A stretch of DNA of 64,000 nucleotides from Yersinia hibernica (GTDB taxonomy: Bacteria > Pseudomonadota > Gammaproteobacteria > Enterobacterales > Enterobacteriaceae), in assembly GCF_004124235.1 (NCBI RefSeq), contig NZ_CP032487.1, positions 2,170,001-2,234,000 on the forward strand, written 5' to 3'. The number at the start of each line of letters is the position of its first letter. The first letter of the stretch is position 1. The translations under genes were made by a program, and so were the position numbers. The notes below the pieces were generated by a model, which saw only the letters and a list, made by a program, of their open reading frames with translations, made no database searches and had not been told where the DNA came from. This document shows, one piece after another, positions 33,162 to 43,194 of the stretch.

Positions 33162-33473
33162 ATGAAAAAAGTGACTGTTAAAACTGAACCCGCTACCGAG
33201 ATTAATGAGAATCTGGTGGTACTGGATACACCGGTTAAGCGTGGCGATACGCTGATTACTGAAATCGAAGTCAACCGCCCCAATGCCGGAACCCTGCGCG
33301 GGGTGCGTCTGGCCGATGTGGCTAACTCTGATGTCGATGCGTTGATTATCGTGCTGCCCCGCATCACTTACCCCTCACTGACAACAGCAGAATGCAGCCG
33401 TCTGGAATTGCCAGATTTAGTGGCGCTGGCCGGTAAGGTGGTTGGTTTTTTGTCGCCGAAACAGGCGGGGTAA
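33162..33473 (+). CDS. E: Tail assembly chaperone gpE
   Basis: A 103-residue protein (P2 E 91), starting at ATG 33162. It contains DTPVKRGDTLITEIEVNRPNAGTLRGVRL and IVLPRITYP. The slippery heptamer at 33446-33452, eight codons from the stop, lets some ribosomes shift to E'. gpE binds the tape measure protein before tube assembly. Confidence 0.9.
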   Translation: MKKVTVKTEPATEINENLVVLDTPVKRGDTLITEIEVNRPNAGTLRGVRLADVANSDVDALIIVLPRITYPSLTTAECSRLELPDLVALAGKVVGFLSPKQAG

Positions 33474-33628
33474 AACTCGACCCGAAACTGGAAGTTGACG
33501 ACCTGATGGCGGACATTGCCGCCATTTTTCACTGGCCGCCCTCGGAGTGTTGGGGGATGAGCCTCACCGAGCTGGTGCGCTGGCGTCATAAAGCCATGCT
33601 ACGCAGTGGAGCCGTAAACAATGAGTAA
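33162..33628 (+). CDS. E': Frameshift product gpE+E' (155 aa)
   Basis: The P2-type slippery site T TTT TTG is at 33446-33452. A -1 shift there gives join(33162..33452,33452..33628). The E' part reads VAETGGVKLDPKLEV, DDLMADIAAIFHWPPSECW, GMSLTELVRWRHKAM and ends at TAA 33626-33628. The Trp/Pro-rich FHWPPS and LVRWRHKAM text is the conserved E' signature. The longer chaperone and E together hold the tape measure protein. The E' part has no good start of its own. Confidence 0.9.
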
Positions 33629-36053
33629 GAGCTTACAGTTACAGGTGCTGCTCAAAGCCGTAGACCAGGCCACCCGCCCATTTAAAGCCATTCAAACCGC
33701 CAGTAAATCCCTCACGGGGGATATTCGCAACACGCAAAGCACTATCAAGAATCTTGATGCGCAGGCGGCGAAAATTGACGGTTTCCGCAAGGCCAGCGCC
33801 CAACTGGCCGTCACCGGGCAGGCACTGAAAAAAGCCAAGGAAGACGCGGCGGCGCTGGCGATTGCCTTTAAGAACACCGAGAAACCCACCGCCCAACAAG
33901 CCCGGCTGATGGAGGGAGCCAAACGCGCCGCCACTGAGCTGCAAACCAAATACAACGGACTGCGCCAGTCAGTACAGCGTCAGCGTGATGCACTCAATGC
34001 TGACGGCATTGCCACCAAAAATCTGAGCGCGGAACAGCGCCGGTTACGCAGCAGTGCCACCGAAGCCACTACCGCCCTGAGCCGCCAGCGCCAAGAGCTG
34101 CAACGTCTGAGCCAGAAACAGGAACAGCTCAACCGTATCAGTAACCGCTATCAGAAAGGCAAAGCTGCCACTGCCACAGTGCGCAATGTGGGCGCGGCCA
34201 GTCTGGGTGTGGCAACCGCCGGGTTGTATGGTGCAGCGAAACTGATTGCGCCGGGTATCGAGTTTGACAGCCAGATGTCTGGCACCCAGGCAATCTTGGG
34301 GCTGGATAAAAACGACACCAAGCTGGCCGCTATTCGCCAGCAGGCGCGGGATATCGGTGGCTCCACCGCCTTTTCCCCGACGGATGTGGCGCGTACCCAA
34401 GACACGCTGGCCCGTTCTGGCTATGACGCCGACGCCATTCTGGCCGCCACTGAGCCGACGGTTAACCTGTCGCTGGCGTCCGGTGTGGATATTGCCGAGG
34501 CGGCGGATATTGTCACCAACATGCAATCGGCATTTAACCTGCCGTTAGACCAGATTAAACGCGTGTCAGACGTGATGGCGAAAGGCTTTACCAGCTCTAA
34601 CACCAACCTGTTAGAGCTGGGCGAGGCGATGAAATATGTCGCCCCGATTGCCGAGGCCGCCGGGGCCAGTATTGAAGATACCACCGCGTTACTCGGTGTG
34701 CTGGCGGATAACGGCATTAAAGGCAGTATGGCGGGCACCAGTACCAGTGCGGTGTTTAGCCGGTTACAGGCTCCAATAGGTAAAGCCCCGGAAGCCTTGC
34801 GGGAGCTGGGAATAACCACCCGCGACAGCAAGGGCAATATGTTGCCGGTGGAGAAAATCCTCAAAGATATTGACCGCTCGTTTAAAAAGAACAAGTTAGG
34901 CACCGCACAGCAAGCCGAATACCTGAAAGTGATATTCGGGGATGAGGCGATGAAAGGCGCGGTGAAACTGGTGGCCGCAGCCGGTAATGGCAAGCTGGCC
35001 GAGAAACAAAGTAAGCTGAAAAATGCCGATGGCACCGCGCAATCTATCGCCACGGTCAGAATGGATAACCTTGACGGCGACCTGAAAAACCTGAGTTCGG
35101 CGTGGGAAGACCTCGAAATTGAAGTCTTTGAAAAGCAAGACTCGGCGCTGCGTAAGTTGACCGTGACCGCCACGGACTGGCTGGTTAAGGTGGCCGCATG
35201 GGCCAAGAAAAACCCGGAACTGGTCGGCACCATTGGCAAAGTGACCGGCGCGGCGCTGGCACTGGTTGCCGGGCTGGGTGCGCTGGGGTTAATTGCGTGG
35301 CCGGTGATGGCCGGGTTTAACCTGTTATTAGCCGGGGCCAGTCTGTTAAGTGCCGGTTTTTCGCTGATGGCCGGAACCATTACCGCCGCACTGACAGCAC
35401 TGACATGGCCGATAGTGGCGGTGGTGGCGGCCATTGTGGCCGGTGGTCTGCTTATCCGTAAATATTGGGAGCCTATCAGCGCTTTTATTGCTGGCGTAGC
35501 CGAGGGCTTTACCGCCGCCATGGGGCCAGTCAGTGCTGCGTTTGAACCACTTAAACCGGTGTTTAACTGGTTTAGCGACAAGGTAAAACAGCTTGCTAAC
35601 TGGTTCGCTGACCTGATTAAACCGGTTAAAGCCACGCAGGAAACCTTGGCCGTAGCGACCAACGCGGGCAAGTTATTTGGTGAGGGGCTGGCGGCTGCGC
35701 TGAGTCTACCGATGAATGCACTGAATACCCTGCGCAGTGGCATTGATTGGGTGCTGGAAAAACTCGGCATTATTGATAGCAAGTCAGACGGGCTGGCCGA
35801 TAAAGTCCCGAAAGATAACCCTTACGCGGGGGGTTATTCACCGAGTGGCGGCGTGCTGTACGGCGGTTATCAACCGGTCACCGCCAATACTGGCACCACC
35901 ATCGTTGATAGCAGTGTGACCACCAATGATATCAAGGTCACTATCCCGCCGGGCATGAGCCGACAGGATGCCGAACGCATGATGACAGATGCCCTCGCCA
36001 AAAATGAACGCACTAAACGCGCCCGCCAGCGCGGCCAGATGGAGAGTGACTAA
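33621..36053 (+). CDS. T: Tape measure protein gpT
   Basis: An 810-residue protein (P2 T 815). The N-terminal 200 residues are helical and coiled-coil rich (KSLTGDIRNTQSTI, EQRRLRSSATEATTALSRQRQEL). The middle is the TP901/P2 tape measure core (GIEFDSQMSGTQAILG, DNGIKGSMAGTSTSAVFSRL). Hydrophobic transmembrane-like segments (about residues 540-610) could insert during DNA entry. It sets tail length. It starts inside the E' end in another frame. Confidence 0.95.
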   Translation: MSKSLQLQVLLKAVDQATRPFKAIQTASKSLTGDIRNTQSTIKNLDAQAAKIDGFRKASAQLAVTGQALKKAKEDAAALAIAFKNTEKPTAQQARLMEGAKRAATELQTKYNGLRQSVQRQRDALNADGIATKNLSAEQRRLRSSATEATTALSRQRQELQRLSQKQEQLNRISNRYQKGKAATATVRNVGAASLGVATAGLYGAAKLIAPGIEFDSQMSGTQAILGLDKNDTKLAAIRQQARDIGGSTAFSPTDVARTQDTLARSGYDADAILAATEPTVNLSLASGVDIAEAADIVTNMQSAFNLPLDQIKRVSDVMAKGFTSSNTNLLELGEAMKYVAPIAEAAGASIEDTTALLGVLADNGIKGSMAGTSTSAVFSRLQAPIGKAPEALRELGITTRDSKGNMLPVEKILKDIDRSFKKNKLGTAQQAEYLKVIFGDEAMKGAVKLVAAAGNGKLAEKQSKLKNADGTAQSIATVRMDNLDGDLKNLSSAWEDLEIEVFEKQDSALRKLTVTATDWLVKVAAWAKKNPELVGTIGKVTGAALALVAGLGALGLIAWPVMAGFNLLLAGASLLSAGFSLMAGTITAALTALTWPIVAVVAAIVAGGLLIRKYWEPISAFIAGVAEGFTAAMGPVSAAFEPLKPVFNWFSDKVKQLANWFADLIKPVKATQETLAVATNAGKLFGEGLAAALSLPMNALNTLRSGIDWVLEKLGIIDSKSDGLADKVPKDNPYAGGYSPSGGVLYGGYQPVTANTGTTIVDSSVTTNDIKVTIPPGMSRQDAERMMTDALAKNERTKRARQRGQMESD

Positions 36054-36055
36054 TC

Positions 36056-36541
36056 ATGATGTTATCGCTGGGCTTATTTGTGTTTATGCGCCAGACCACA
36101 CCTTATCAGAGCATGGCGCGCAACATTGATTACCGTTGGCCGACCAACAGCCGGGTGGGCTTGCGCCCGTCCGCGCAATATCTTGGCGTCGATAATGAAA
36201 AAATCACCCTGTCCGGGGTGCTACTGCCGGAGCTGACCGGCGGCCGTCTGTCTTTGCTGACCCTTGAGGCGATGGCTGACCAAGGCAAGGCATGGCCGCT
36301 GGTCGAGGGCAGTGGCATGATTTACGGCATGTTTGTCATTGAGAGCCTTAGCCAGACCGGTGCGCTGTTTTTTGAAGATGGCAGCGCCCGACGTATTGAG
36401 TTCACCCTCAATTTGTTGCGGGTTGATGAGTCATTAACCGCGATGTTTGGCGACCTGCAACAACAGGCTGACGAGTTGCTGGGTAAGGCAACGGAAATGA
36501 CCGGCAAAGCGCAGGCGGCTATCGGGGGATTCTTCTCATGA
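36056..36541 (+). CDS. U: Tail protein gpU
   Basis: A 161-residue protein (P2 U 159) with LGLFVFMRQTTPYQSMARNI, YRWPTNSRVG, QYLGVDNEKITLSGVLLPELTGG and LLRVDESLTAMFGDL. It is a tail-end component of the P2 family. Starts 2 bp after T and overlaps D by 4 bp. Confidence 0.95.
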   Translation: MMLSLGLFVFMRQTTPYQSMARNIDYRWPTNSRVGLRPSAQYLGVDNEKITLSGVLLPELTGGRLSLLTLEAMADQGKAWPLVEGSGMIYGMFVIESLSQTGALFFEDGSARRIEFTLNLLRVDESLTAMFGDLQQQADELLGKATEMTGKAQAAIGGFFS

Positions 36542-37707
36542 TGATCGGCCTGTCTTTACCGGCCGGGGCGGATATGGCCCCGGACTTTATGCTGACCATT
36601 AATCAGCAAGATATTACGCAGAATATTCGTGACCGGCTGCTGTCCCTGAGCCTCACCGATAACCGGGGCTTTGAGGCAGACCAGCTTGATATTGAACTGG
36701 ATGACGCCGACGGCCAGCTTGCCATGCCGGAACGGGGCGCAGTGCTATCAGTGTTCTTGGGCTGGAAAGGGTCGGCGCTGATTGGCAAAGGTGATTTTAC
36801 CGTGGATGAGGTCGAGCACCATGGCGCGCCGGATACACTGACCATTCGCGCCCGCAGTGCCGACTTTCGTGGTTCTCTCAATGCCCGGCGTGAAGTCTCT
36901 TATCATGAGACCACGTTGGGGAAAGTCGTGGCACAGGTGGCCGAGCGCAACAACCTGAAAGCCATGCTGGCTGACGGTCTGGCGGATATCGCCATTTCAC
37001 ACATCGACCAGACGCAAGAAACGGACGCCAAATTTATCACCCGGTTAGCCTCGCTCAATGGTGCGGTGGCCGCCGTAAAGGCCGGGCGTTTGCTGTTTAT
37101 CAAGCCGGGTAGCGCTGTTACTGCCAGCGGTAAACCTATTCCGCAAATGACCCTCACCCGGCAAGATGGCGACCAGCACAGCTTTAGTGTTGCTGACCGG
37201 GGTGCGTATACCGGTGTCAGTGCCAGTTGGTTGCACACCAAAGACCCGAAACCGGCCAAGCCGAAAAAGGTTAAGTTGCTGCGTAAGCCCAAGTTTAAAC
37301 AGCTCCGCGCACTGGAACACCCTAAAGCCAAGCCGACCCGCACCAAAGCGGCGACGGTGAAAAAACCGGTTGAGGAAAAGCAAGGGGATTATCTGGTGGG
37401 GTCAGAAGATAACGTTTTTGTTATCACGACAGTTTACGCTACACAAAAAGCGGCTATGCGCGCTGCACAGTCTAAATGGGAAAAACTACAGCGGGGTGTG
37501 GCTGAATTCAGTATCACTCTCGCCATGGGGCGCGCTGATTTGTTTCCTGAAACACCGATAGCCGTCAGCGGCTTTAAATCAGTGATAGACCAACAAAGCT
37601 GGATAATCAGTAAGGTATCGCACAGCCTGAGTAATAGCGGCTACACCACCCAATTGTCTCTCGAAGTGTTGTTATCGGATGTTACTTATGAGGCAGAAGC
37701 CTTGTAA
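36538..37707 (+). CDS. D: Late control/tail tip protein gpD
   Basis: A 389-residue protein (P2 D 387). Contains PAGADMAPDFMLTINQQDITQNIRDRLLSLSLTD near the start, and the gp27-like hub domain with SLNGAVAAVKAGRLLFI and VTYEAEAL at the end. A Pro/Lys-rich linker (about residues 238-285) splits the domains. gpD forms the hub above the spike. It is followed by ogr. Confidence 0.95.
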   Translation: MMIGLSLPAGADMAPDFMLTINQQDITQNIRDRLLSLSLTDNRGFEADQLDIELDDADGQLAMPERGAVLSVFLGWKGSALIGKGDFTVDEVEHHGAPDTLTIRARSADFRGSLNARREVSYHETTLGKVVAQVAERNNLKAMLADGLADIAISHIDQTQETDAKFITRLASLNGAVAAVKAGRLLFIKPGSAVTASGKPIPQMTLTRQDGDQHSFSVADRGAYTGVSASWLHTKDPKPAKPKKVKLLRKPKFKQLRALEHPKAKPTRTKAATVKKPVEEKQGDYLVGSEDNVFVITTVYATQKAAMRAAQSKWEKLQRGVAEFSITLAMGRADLFPETPIAVSGFKSVIDQQSWIISKVSHSLSNSGYTTQLSLEVLLSDVTYEAEAL

Positions 37708-37795
37708 TATTCAACTAGTTGATATTTATTTCACAAATGCGAACGCTGGTGATAAGATCAGCATAATTCCTGAATATGCAGTTTCGGAGGTAAGT

Positions 37796-38011
37796 ATGAT
37801 GCATTGCCCACGCTGTAAATTTGCAGCACACGCGAGATCCAGCCGTTACCTTAGTGACGAAACTAAAGAACGCTATCACCAGTGCACAAATATTAATTGC
37901 GGTAAAACCTTTAAGACCCATGAAACTATCGTTGATACGATAATGGAGCCGGGAATAATTAATGCTGTACCGCCCCACCCTAAAGGGAATCAAGGCGTGT
38001 TGTGGATGTAA
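37796..38011 (+). CDS. ogr: Ogr/Delta-family late gene activator
   Basis: A 71-residue zinc-finger protein (P2 Ogr 72). Starts MMHCPRCKFAAHARSSRYLSD and has CTNINCGKTF: the CxxC...C-x4-C metal site. I chose ATG 37796 because GGAGG lies 6 bases before it. It binds TGT-N12-ACA sites (20711, 31318) and turns on the late genes. It lies at the prophage's right end, as in P2. Confidence 0.95.
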   Translation: MMHCPRCKFAAHARSSRYLSDETKERYHQCTNINCGKTFKTHETIVDTIMEPGIINAVPPHPKGNQGVLWM

Positions 38012-38019
38012 TTAAAGAA

Positions 38020-38046
38020 GCCTGCAAATTGCAGGTTTTTTTATTA
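38020..38046 (+). terminator. Rho-independent terminator after ogr
   Basis: GCCTGCAAATTGCAGGTTTTTTT: a 5-bp CCTGC/GCAGG stem with an AAATT loop and a run of seven T, ending the D-ogr transcript. Confidence 0.85.
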
Positions 38047-38193
38047 TTAAAATTCGGTGAAATTAATGTATTACGGGGAATAACCTGCTGTTTATCGTGC
38101 TTGCTGCTGGATGCTGCTTTGAGGGTGTGAAAAGTGCCGTAGACACAATGTAGTCATTTTGTAGTCACTTTGCTGCCACTTTCAAATCTCAGA

Positions 38194-38317
38194 AACAAAA
38201 AAACCGCCTCACGGCGGTTAACGACATACTCATACTGCTTTGTTTTACTTAGATTTGTTTCCATGGTGCCCGGGGCGGGACTTGAACCCGCACAGCCATA
38301 AGCCGAGGGATTTTAAA
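38194..38317. repeat. attR: tRNA-Leu 3' half and terminator, functional copy
   Basis: This copy of the 124-bp duplication (5764-5887) continues without break into the 5' half of tRNA-Leu, so the tRNA has been restored by phage-borne sequence, including the terminator (38196-38219). The exchange lies within the identical 60 bp at 38258-38317. Confidence 0.9.
38196..38222 (-). terminator. Terminator of the tRNA-Gly-Cys-Leu transcript
   Basis: On the minus strand the sequence is TAACCGCCGTGAGGCGGTTTTTTTG: a CCGCC/GGCGG hairpin plus T7. A near-identical relic is at 5767-5789 in attL. Confidence 0.85.
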
Positions 38318-38349
38318 TCCCTTGTGTCTACCGATTTCACCACCCGGGC
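38264..38349 (-). tRNA. leuZ: tRNA-Leu (UAA)
   Basis: The 86-nt gene reads GCCCGGGTGGTGAAATCGG at the 5' end and has a long variable arm and an encoded CCA. The anticodon loop is TTTAAAA, giving UAA. It is the integration site of the P2-type prophage. The tRNA is complete because the phage carries the 3' half. Confidence 0.95.
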
Positions 38350-38359
38350 TCTGGAAAAC

Positions 38360-38433
38360 TGGAGGCGCGTCCCGGAGTCGAACCGAGGTAGACGGATTTG
38401 CAATCCGTAGCATGGCCACTCTGCCAACGCGCC
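38360..38433 (-). tRNA. cysT: tRNA-Cys (GCA)
   Basis: The 74-nt gene starts GGCGCGTTGGCAGAGTGG and ends with CCA; the anticodon loop is TTGCAAA (GCA). It lies 10 bp upstream of leuZ in one transcript. Confidence 0.95.
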
Positions 38434-38485
38434 TTATTCTTCTTTGCCTTACTACTGAGGTTCGCTTACAGCCAACCTACCAATT

Positions 38486-38561
<76 letters not shown>

Positions 38562-38705
38562 AATATCAGAACTTACTGATTCTTTTGCTATCTTTCGACA
38601 TTTCGTTGCTGCCGTCTGATGCGATGCATTCTACTTACCTGACGCAACGAGTCAATAAAATTATCTGACTAATTCGTTCGTTTGCTGCTTTTTCCGGCGC
38701 TTCGA

Positions 38706-39254
38706 TCAAGGTTCGAGCAAATCTTTCCATGCAGCGTTTAAATATTGAAACATTGACCAAAATGTCAGTACAGCTGCAATGTAGAGTAGAACAAAACTCG
38801 CCAGCTCTACATTATGGTCAGGCCGCCAAAGTAACCCTACGAGTGACCCCATTTGGGCTGTCGTTTTGACTTTACCAATCCATGAGACCGCAACGCTACT
38901 GCGTTTACCAATTTCAGCCATCCATTCCCGCAGGGAGGAAATGATTATCTCACGGGCAATCATCGTGGCGGCCGGTAAAGTAATCCACCAGACATGGTAA
39001 TGTTCAGCGACCAACACTAACGCAATGGCCACCATAACTTTATCCGCAACGGGGTCGAGAAAAGCCCCAAAACGGGTTGTCTGCTTCCAGCGGCGGGCTA
39101 AAAAGCCATCAAACCAATCAGTTGCTGCTGCAAACACGAATATGATGGCACAAACCATCGGAGCCCAGACGAACGGCAGATAAAATGCCAGAACGAAGAA
39201 TGGGATGAGTACAACACGAAACAGGGTAAGCCAAGTCGGTATATTCAATTGCAT
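38706..39254 (-). CDS. pgsA: CDP-diacylglycerol-glycerol-3-phosphate 3-phosphatidyltransferase PgsA
   Basis: A 182-residue inner-membrane protein, the same length as E. coli PgsA. The CDP-alcohol phosphotransferase motif is [31 protein letters not shown], with all its Asp and Gly residues. About four to five membrane segments surround it. It makes phosphatidylglycerol phosphate, the first step to PG and cardiolipin. It lies downstream of uvrC in the same direction with a 57-bp gap. Confidence 0.97.
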   Translation of the reverse strand: MQLNIPTWLTLFRVVLIPFFVLAFYLPFVWAPMVCAIIFVFAAATDWFDGFLARRWKQTTRFGAFLDPVADKVMVAIALVLVAEHYHVWWITLPAATMIAREIIISSLREWMAEIGKRSSVAVSWIGKVKTTAQMGSLVGLLWRPDHNVELASFVLLYIAAVLTFWSMFQYLNAAWKDLLEP

Positions 39255-39311
39255 AATGCTACGATACTATCTGGCTGGTGTGGATATTATGAGTATGGTG
39301 CAACATTAGCT

Positions 39312-41144
39312 TCAGTGTTTCAATGCATTGTAGATTTTTTCTGCCAATGCTTGTGAAATACTCGGCACTTTTGCAATTTCCTCGACGCTAGCATTAAGTA
39401 AAGGTTGCAGTCCTCCCATATACTTCAGCAGTATTTGCCGTCGTTTAGGGCCAACTCCCTCTATCATTTCTAATGCGCTAGTATTTTTTACTTTTGAGCG
39501 GCGCTGTCTATGACCCGTTATCGCGTGACGATGAGAATCATCACGAATATGTTGAATCAGATGCAACGCGGGTGAGTCTGGTGGTAATGAAAAACCCTCC
39601 CCCTCAGCAGCCAGAAACAATGTTTCCAGCCCCGCTTTCCGGTCACTGCCTTTAGCAACCCCCACTAATAAAGGCTTTTGTTTATCCCAAGGAACATTTA
39701 GTGCAGCAAACACGTCAAAAGCTTGGGATAACTGCCCTTTCCCGCCATCAATAAAGATAACGTCAGGGATCTTTTTATCATCTAATGCTTTGCCATAACG
39801 GCGCTTAAGCACTTGAGACATCGCTGCATAATCATCACCCGGAGTGATACCACTAATATTGTAGCGCCTATATTCCGAACGTACAGGGCCATTTGCATCA
39901 AATACTACACAAGATGCGACAGTTTGCTCTCCCATCGTGTGGCTGATATCAAAACACTCCATCCGATTTATCTCATCAAGATGAAGAACTTTGGCCAACT
40001 CTTTCATGCGCTGATGAATAGTTGATTGCTGCGATAAGCGGGTAATCAGGGCCGTGGAGGCATTAGTGCGAGCCAGCTTGAGATAACGAGCGCGATCACC
40101 CCGAGGGCGACTTTGAATCTGAATTTTTCTGCCCGCTAATTCAGAAAGAGAAGAGGCCAACAGATCCTTTTCTACAAGAGTAAAATCCAACAAAATCTCG
40201 CCGGGGAGTGTGCGGCCCTGGCTGCCTTGTAAATAAAACTGCCCCACAAAAGTCTGAACCACTTCACTTAATTCAGTCCCAGCAGGAACTTTGGGGAAAT
40301 AACTCCGGCTTCCCAGAACCTTTCCTTGGCGAATAAATAACACATGTACACAGGCTAATCCGGCATCAAACGCAACACCGATGACATCAAGATCCTCACT
40401 GTCACCAGAAACAAACTGCTGTTCGGTCACTCGCCTTACCGCCTGTATCTGATCACGAATACGCGCCGCATCTTCAAAATGAAGCGATTGGCTAGCTTCT
40501 TCCATACGGGAAATCAGTTGCGTCAAAACTTGCTGATCTTTGCCTGACAGGAACAAACGCACATAATCCACCTGGCGCTGATACTCTTCCTCGCTCACCA
40601 ACCCCGCCACACATGGCCCTGAACAACGGCCAATTTGGTATTGTAGGCAAGGGCGCGAGCGGTTGCGATAAACACTATTCTCACATTGCCTGACAGGAAA
40701 AAGTTTTTGCAATAATGCTAAAGTTTCACGCACTGCATAGGAGTTCGGGAATGGCCCGAAATACTCCCCTTTCTCATGCTTTGCTCCGCGATGGATGGCA
40801 AGGCGCGGATGTTGGTCTGCACTAAGGAAAATAAGGGGATACGATTTATCGTCCCGCAACAACACATTGTAACGGGGCTGATAAAGTTTAATGTAATTAT
40901 GCTCAAGCAGGAGTGCTTCCGTCTCGGTATGTGTGACGGTAACGTCAATCTGAGCAATATTTTTAACCAACGTTTCCGTTTTGCGGCTTGCAACCTGAGC
41001 CCGGAAATAACTCGTTAGACGCTTTTTAAGGTCTTTTGCTTTACCGACATAAATGACTGTCCCCGTTTTATCATACATACGGTAAACACCAGGCTGGCTG
41101 GTGACAGTCTTCAAAAACTCTTTAGAATCAAAACAATCAGTCAC
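39312..41144 (-). CDS. uvrC: Excinuclease ABC subunit C
   Basis: A 610-residue protein (E. coli 610). It has the N-terminal GIY-YIG nuclease ([25 protein letters not shown]), a UVR domain in the middle, the RNase H-like UvrC core ([21 protein letters not shown]) with the second nuclease site, and two C-terminal HhH motifs ([34 protein letters not shown]). It cuts both sides of a lesion bound by UvrAB. I use GTG 41144 (VTDCFDS) and not an upstream ATG, for length and because it overlaps the uvrY stop as in E. coli. Confidence 0.97.
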   Translation of the reverse strand: MTDCFDSKEFLKTVTSQPGVYRMYDKTGTVIYVGKAKDLKKRLTSYFRAQVASRKTETLVKNIAQIDVTVTHTETEALLLEHNYIKLYQPRYNVLLRDDKSYPLIFLSADQHPRLAIHRGAKHEKGEYFGPFPNSYAVRETLALLQKLFPVRQCENSVYRNRSRPCLQYQIGRCSGPCVAGLVSEEEYQRQVDYVRLFLSGKDQQVLTQLISRMEEASQSLHFEDAARIRDQIQAVRRVTEQQFVSGDSEDLDVIGVAFDAGLACVHVLFIRQGKVLGSRSYFPKVPAGTELSEVVQTFVGQFYLQGSQGRTLPGEILLDFTLVEKDLLASSLSELAGRKIQIQSRPRGDRARYLKLARTNASTALITRLSQQSTIHQRMKELAKVLHLDEINRMECFDISHTMGEQTVASCVVFDANGPVRSEYRRYNISGITPGDDYAAMSQVLKRRYGKALDDKKIPDVIFIDGGKGQLSQAFDVFAALNVPWDKQKPLLVGVAKGSDRKAGLETLFLAAEGEGFSLPPDSPALHLIQHIRDDSHRHAITGHRQRRSKVKNTSALEMIEGVGPKRRQILLKYMGGLQPLLNASVEEIAKVPSISQALAEKIYNALKH

Positions 41145-41793
41145 TATTAGATAACGTCTCCGCGTTAAACAAACCATGGCGGATAGCCAAATGGGTCAAT
41201 TCAACGTCACCACTAATATTAAGTTTGCTAAACATACGGTAGCGGTAGCTGTTCACTGTTTTCGGGCTCAGATGAAGTTGTTCCGAGATCTCATTAACTT
41301 TTTGGCCCTTGGTTATCATTAGCATAATCTGTAACTCACGCTCTGATAAACAGCTAAAAGGCGTTTCCGTCGGCGGTTCCAACTGCCCTAAAGCCATTTG
41401 TTGCGCAATATCCGAAGCAATGTAACGTTGCCCTGAATGAACAGCCCGAATAGCCGTCACGACATCCTGAGGTGCAGCACCTTTACTTAAATACCCACTA
41501 GCACCAGCTTGCATAACTTTAGCGGGTAATGGATTCTCGGTATGAATAGTTAACATAATAACTTTAGTATCTGGGGAAAAACGTAAAATTTTACGTGTTG
41601 CCTCCAACCCACCAATGCCGGGCATATTCATATCCATCAAAACGATATCAACAATATGGTTACGGCACCATTTTACCGCATCTTCACCACACTGCATCTC
41701 ATCCGCTACTTTGATACCCTTGATGTCTTCAAGAATGCGTCGTATCCCTGCGCGCACCAGTTCGTGGTCATCAACAAGAAGAACGCTAATCAA
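41137..41793 (-). CDS. uvrY: Response regulator UvrY (BarA partner)
   Basis: A 218-residue NarL/FixJ-type regulator (E. coli 218). The receiver domain has D9, D54 (VLMDMNMPG) and the LUXR-type HTH at about residues 145-205 ([36 protein letters not shown]). The start is TTG 41793, with GGAG 8 bases before it; TTG is also used in E. coli. It activates csrB/csrC RNAs and so feeds the Csr system. It overlaps uvrC by 8 bp. Confidence 0.97.
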   Translation of the reverse strand: MISVLLVDDHELVRAGIRRILEDIKGIKVADEMQCGEDAVKWCRNHIVDIVLMDMNMPGIGGLEATRKILRFSPDTKVIMLTIHTENPLPAKVMQAGASGYLSKGAAPQDVVTAIRAVHSGQRYIASDIAQQMALGQLEPPTETPFSCLSERELQIMLMITKGQKVNEISEQLHLSPKTVNSYRYRMFSKLNISGDVELTHLAIRHGLFNAETLSNSD

Positions 41794-42489
41794 AGAAAAT
41801 TCTCCAAAAATAAGGGAGTAACCTAATCACGCTTTACTGACGACAATGATATTACTTGTTTTCGAGCAAAGAATGAATACAGAATAATTGCAAATTCATA
41901 TCTATGTTGTTTGACAGATATTATTTTTATCATCTTTGTTACTATGTACATAAAATCACAGGTATATCAATTAATAACATGATAAAAAAAGGAAAATTTT
42001 TTAAGAATTTTCTTGTCGTTTCACATTCATTTATACAAAAAATCATTATCGCACCCAGAAAAATTCATTTTTATGTTAGCGCACACAACATACTGATAAA
42101 ACTGACAATCATATAATCCCCCGCTATTTTCATTGGACAGGAATTATTCTTATTTTTTATTTATCGCTCACCTCTCATTCCCCTTAAGAATGAGTCATTT
42201 TTGATACAAATAGCTCATTACAAAAAAGATATGCCGTTTATAAACAAATTGAACTTAATTAAGTTAATGCATTCAGCATAAATAAAAGCATGTCTTCACC
42301 CGGGCTTAGCGGCATAACATCCACCATCGCGACATGCTGTACTACATGAGAGATTGCGCACTTGCGATCAAAGCTAATCATCAGTTTATGATATAATGCA
42401 GTAACTATTTAATAATGCCGCCGATGTTCACTGCGGTGCGGGACTCCGTATCCTGTGTCCACCAGCAAGCTACCACTTCAGGAAAAAAG
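41794..42489. promoter_or_regulatory. Long AT-rich intergenic region between uvrY and yecF
   Basis: About 700 bp with the divergent promoters of uvrY and yecF. It is very AT-rich. Small inverted text such as CATTCCCCTTAAGAATG (about 42176-42192) is present. I see no convincing ORF; the frame at 41904-42116 has low-complexity composition and no ribosome site. No sRNA can be named. Confidence 0.4.
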
Positions 42490-42714
42490 ATGAGTAATCC
42501 AGACTTTACCACCTCTGCTGACCCAGAAACTTTAGCAAATGAAGTTGCCTGTTTGAAAGCCACCGTGACCCTTCTGTTAAAAGCTATCGGCCAAGCCGAT
42601 GCGGGCAAAGTCATCTTAAATATCGAGCGCTCTATTGCCGATATCGAAGACACTGCTCAAGCTGAGGTTTTCACCAATACACTGGCTCAAATTAAAAGCG
42701 GTTATCGCCAATAA
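42490..42714 (+). CDS. yecF: YecF-like DUF2594 protein
   Basis: A 74-residue protein, the same length as E. coli YecF. It reads MSNPDFTTSADPETLANEVACLKATVTLLLKAIGQADAGKVILNIER then an acidic helix. It is the small neighbour of uvrY in enterobacteria. The start at 42490 follows AGGAAAAAAG; the upstream part of the frame is not conserved. Function is unknown. Confidence 0.85.
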   Translation: MSNPDFTTSADPETLANEVACLKATVTLLLKAIGQADAGKVILNIERSIADIEDTAQAEVFTNTLAQIKSGYRQ

Positions 42715-42827
42715 CAGCCAGTGCCCGCATGTAATATTCCTATGCCATCAGGCTGCCAATATAGAAAACTCTTTTCTTTCATTAAAAGATACTCTATCGG
42801 CAGCTTATTTTATGATCGTTTGAGGCA

Positions 42828-43169
42828 ATGATGAGTCTGCTACTTAAAGCATTAATCGGTGCAGCTGTTGTGGTATTGATAGGAATATTATCAAAAACAC
42901 GGAGTTACTACATCGCTGGCTTAATCCCGTTATTCCCAACGTTTGCACTTATTGCCCATTATGTCGTTGGGAGTGAACGGAGTATTCAAGCATTGCGCGT
43001 CACCATCATCTTTGGTCTATGGGCAATCATCCCTTACTTTATCTACCTGATATCACTTTATTTTTTCATTGAACACTTGCGGCTACCGATGGCATTAATT
43101 GCAGCTGTAATATGTTGGGTTATAGCCGCCTGGATACTCATATCTGCATGGAGCCAATGGCACAGTTAA
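42828..43169 (+). CDS. GlpM-like membrane protein
   Basis: A 113-residue integral membrane protein with three to four hydrophobic segments (KALIGAAVVVLIGILSK, YYIAGLIPLFPTFALIAHYVV, FGLWAIIPYFIYLISLYFFI, AVICWVIAAWILI). It matches the GlpM family, which Pseudomonas needs for alginate production; the role in enterobacteria is not settled. GAGG precedes the tandem ATGATG; the second ATG may be the real start. Confidence 0.75.
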   Translation: MMSLLLKALIGAAVVVLIGILSKTRSYYIAGLIPLFPTFALIAHYVVGSERSIQALRVTIIFGLWAIIPYFIYLISLYFFIEHLRLPMALIAAVICWVIAAWILISAWSQWHS

Positions 43170-43194
43170 CCACAGGTCATGAAACATAATTCAG

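Larger units (their letters stand above)
5828..38317. mobile_element. P2/186-type prophage integrated in tRNA-Leu(UAA)
   Basis: The prophage is about 32.4 kb, attL to attR. It has the full P2-like order: int, repressor, cox-like, cII-like, A, cos, Q and P leftward, then O N M L X, holin, K, lysB, lysC, R, S, V, W, J, I, H, FI, FII, E/E', T, U, D, ogr. Every essential gene I looked for has an open frame. Control follows 186 more than P2: a CI repressor with a CII gene, a Fil-like gene, and a LexA box in the tum position. No gpG chaperone, no LysA and no P2 old/tin are seen. Cargo lies beside attL, between repressor and int, and between S and V. Confidence 0.95.

Noticed and set aside
41904..42116. 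70-aa + strand ORF between uvrY and yecF
   Set aside because: It is low-complexity (Ile/Lys/Phe/Tyr) and has no ribosome site in very AT-rich DNA.
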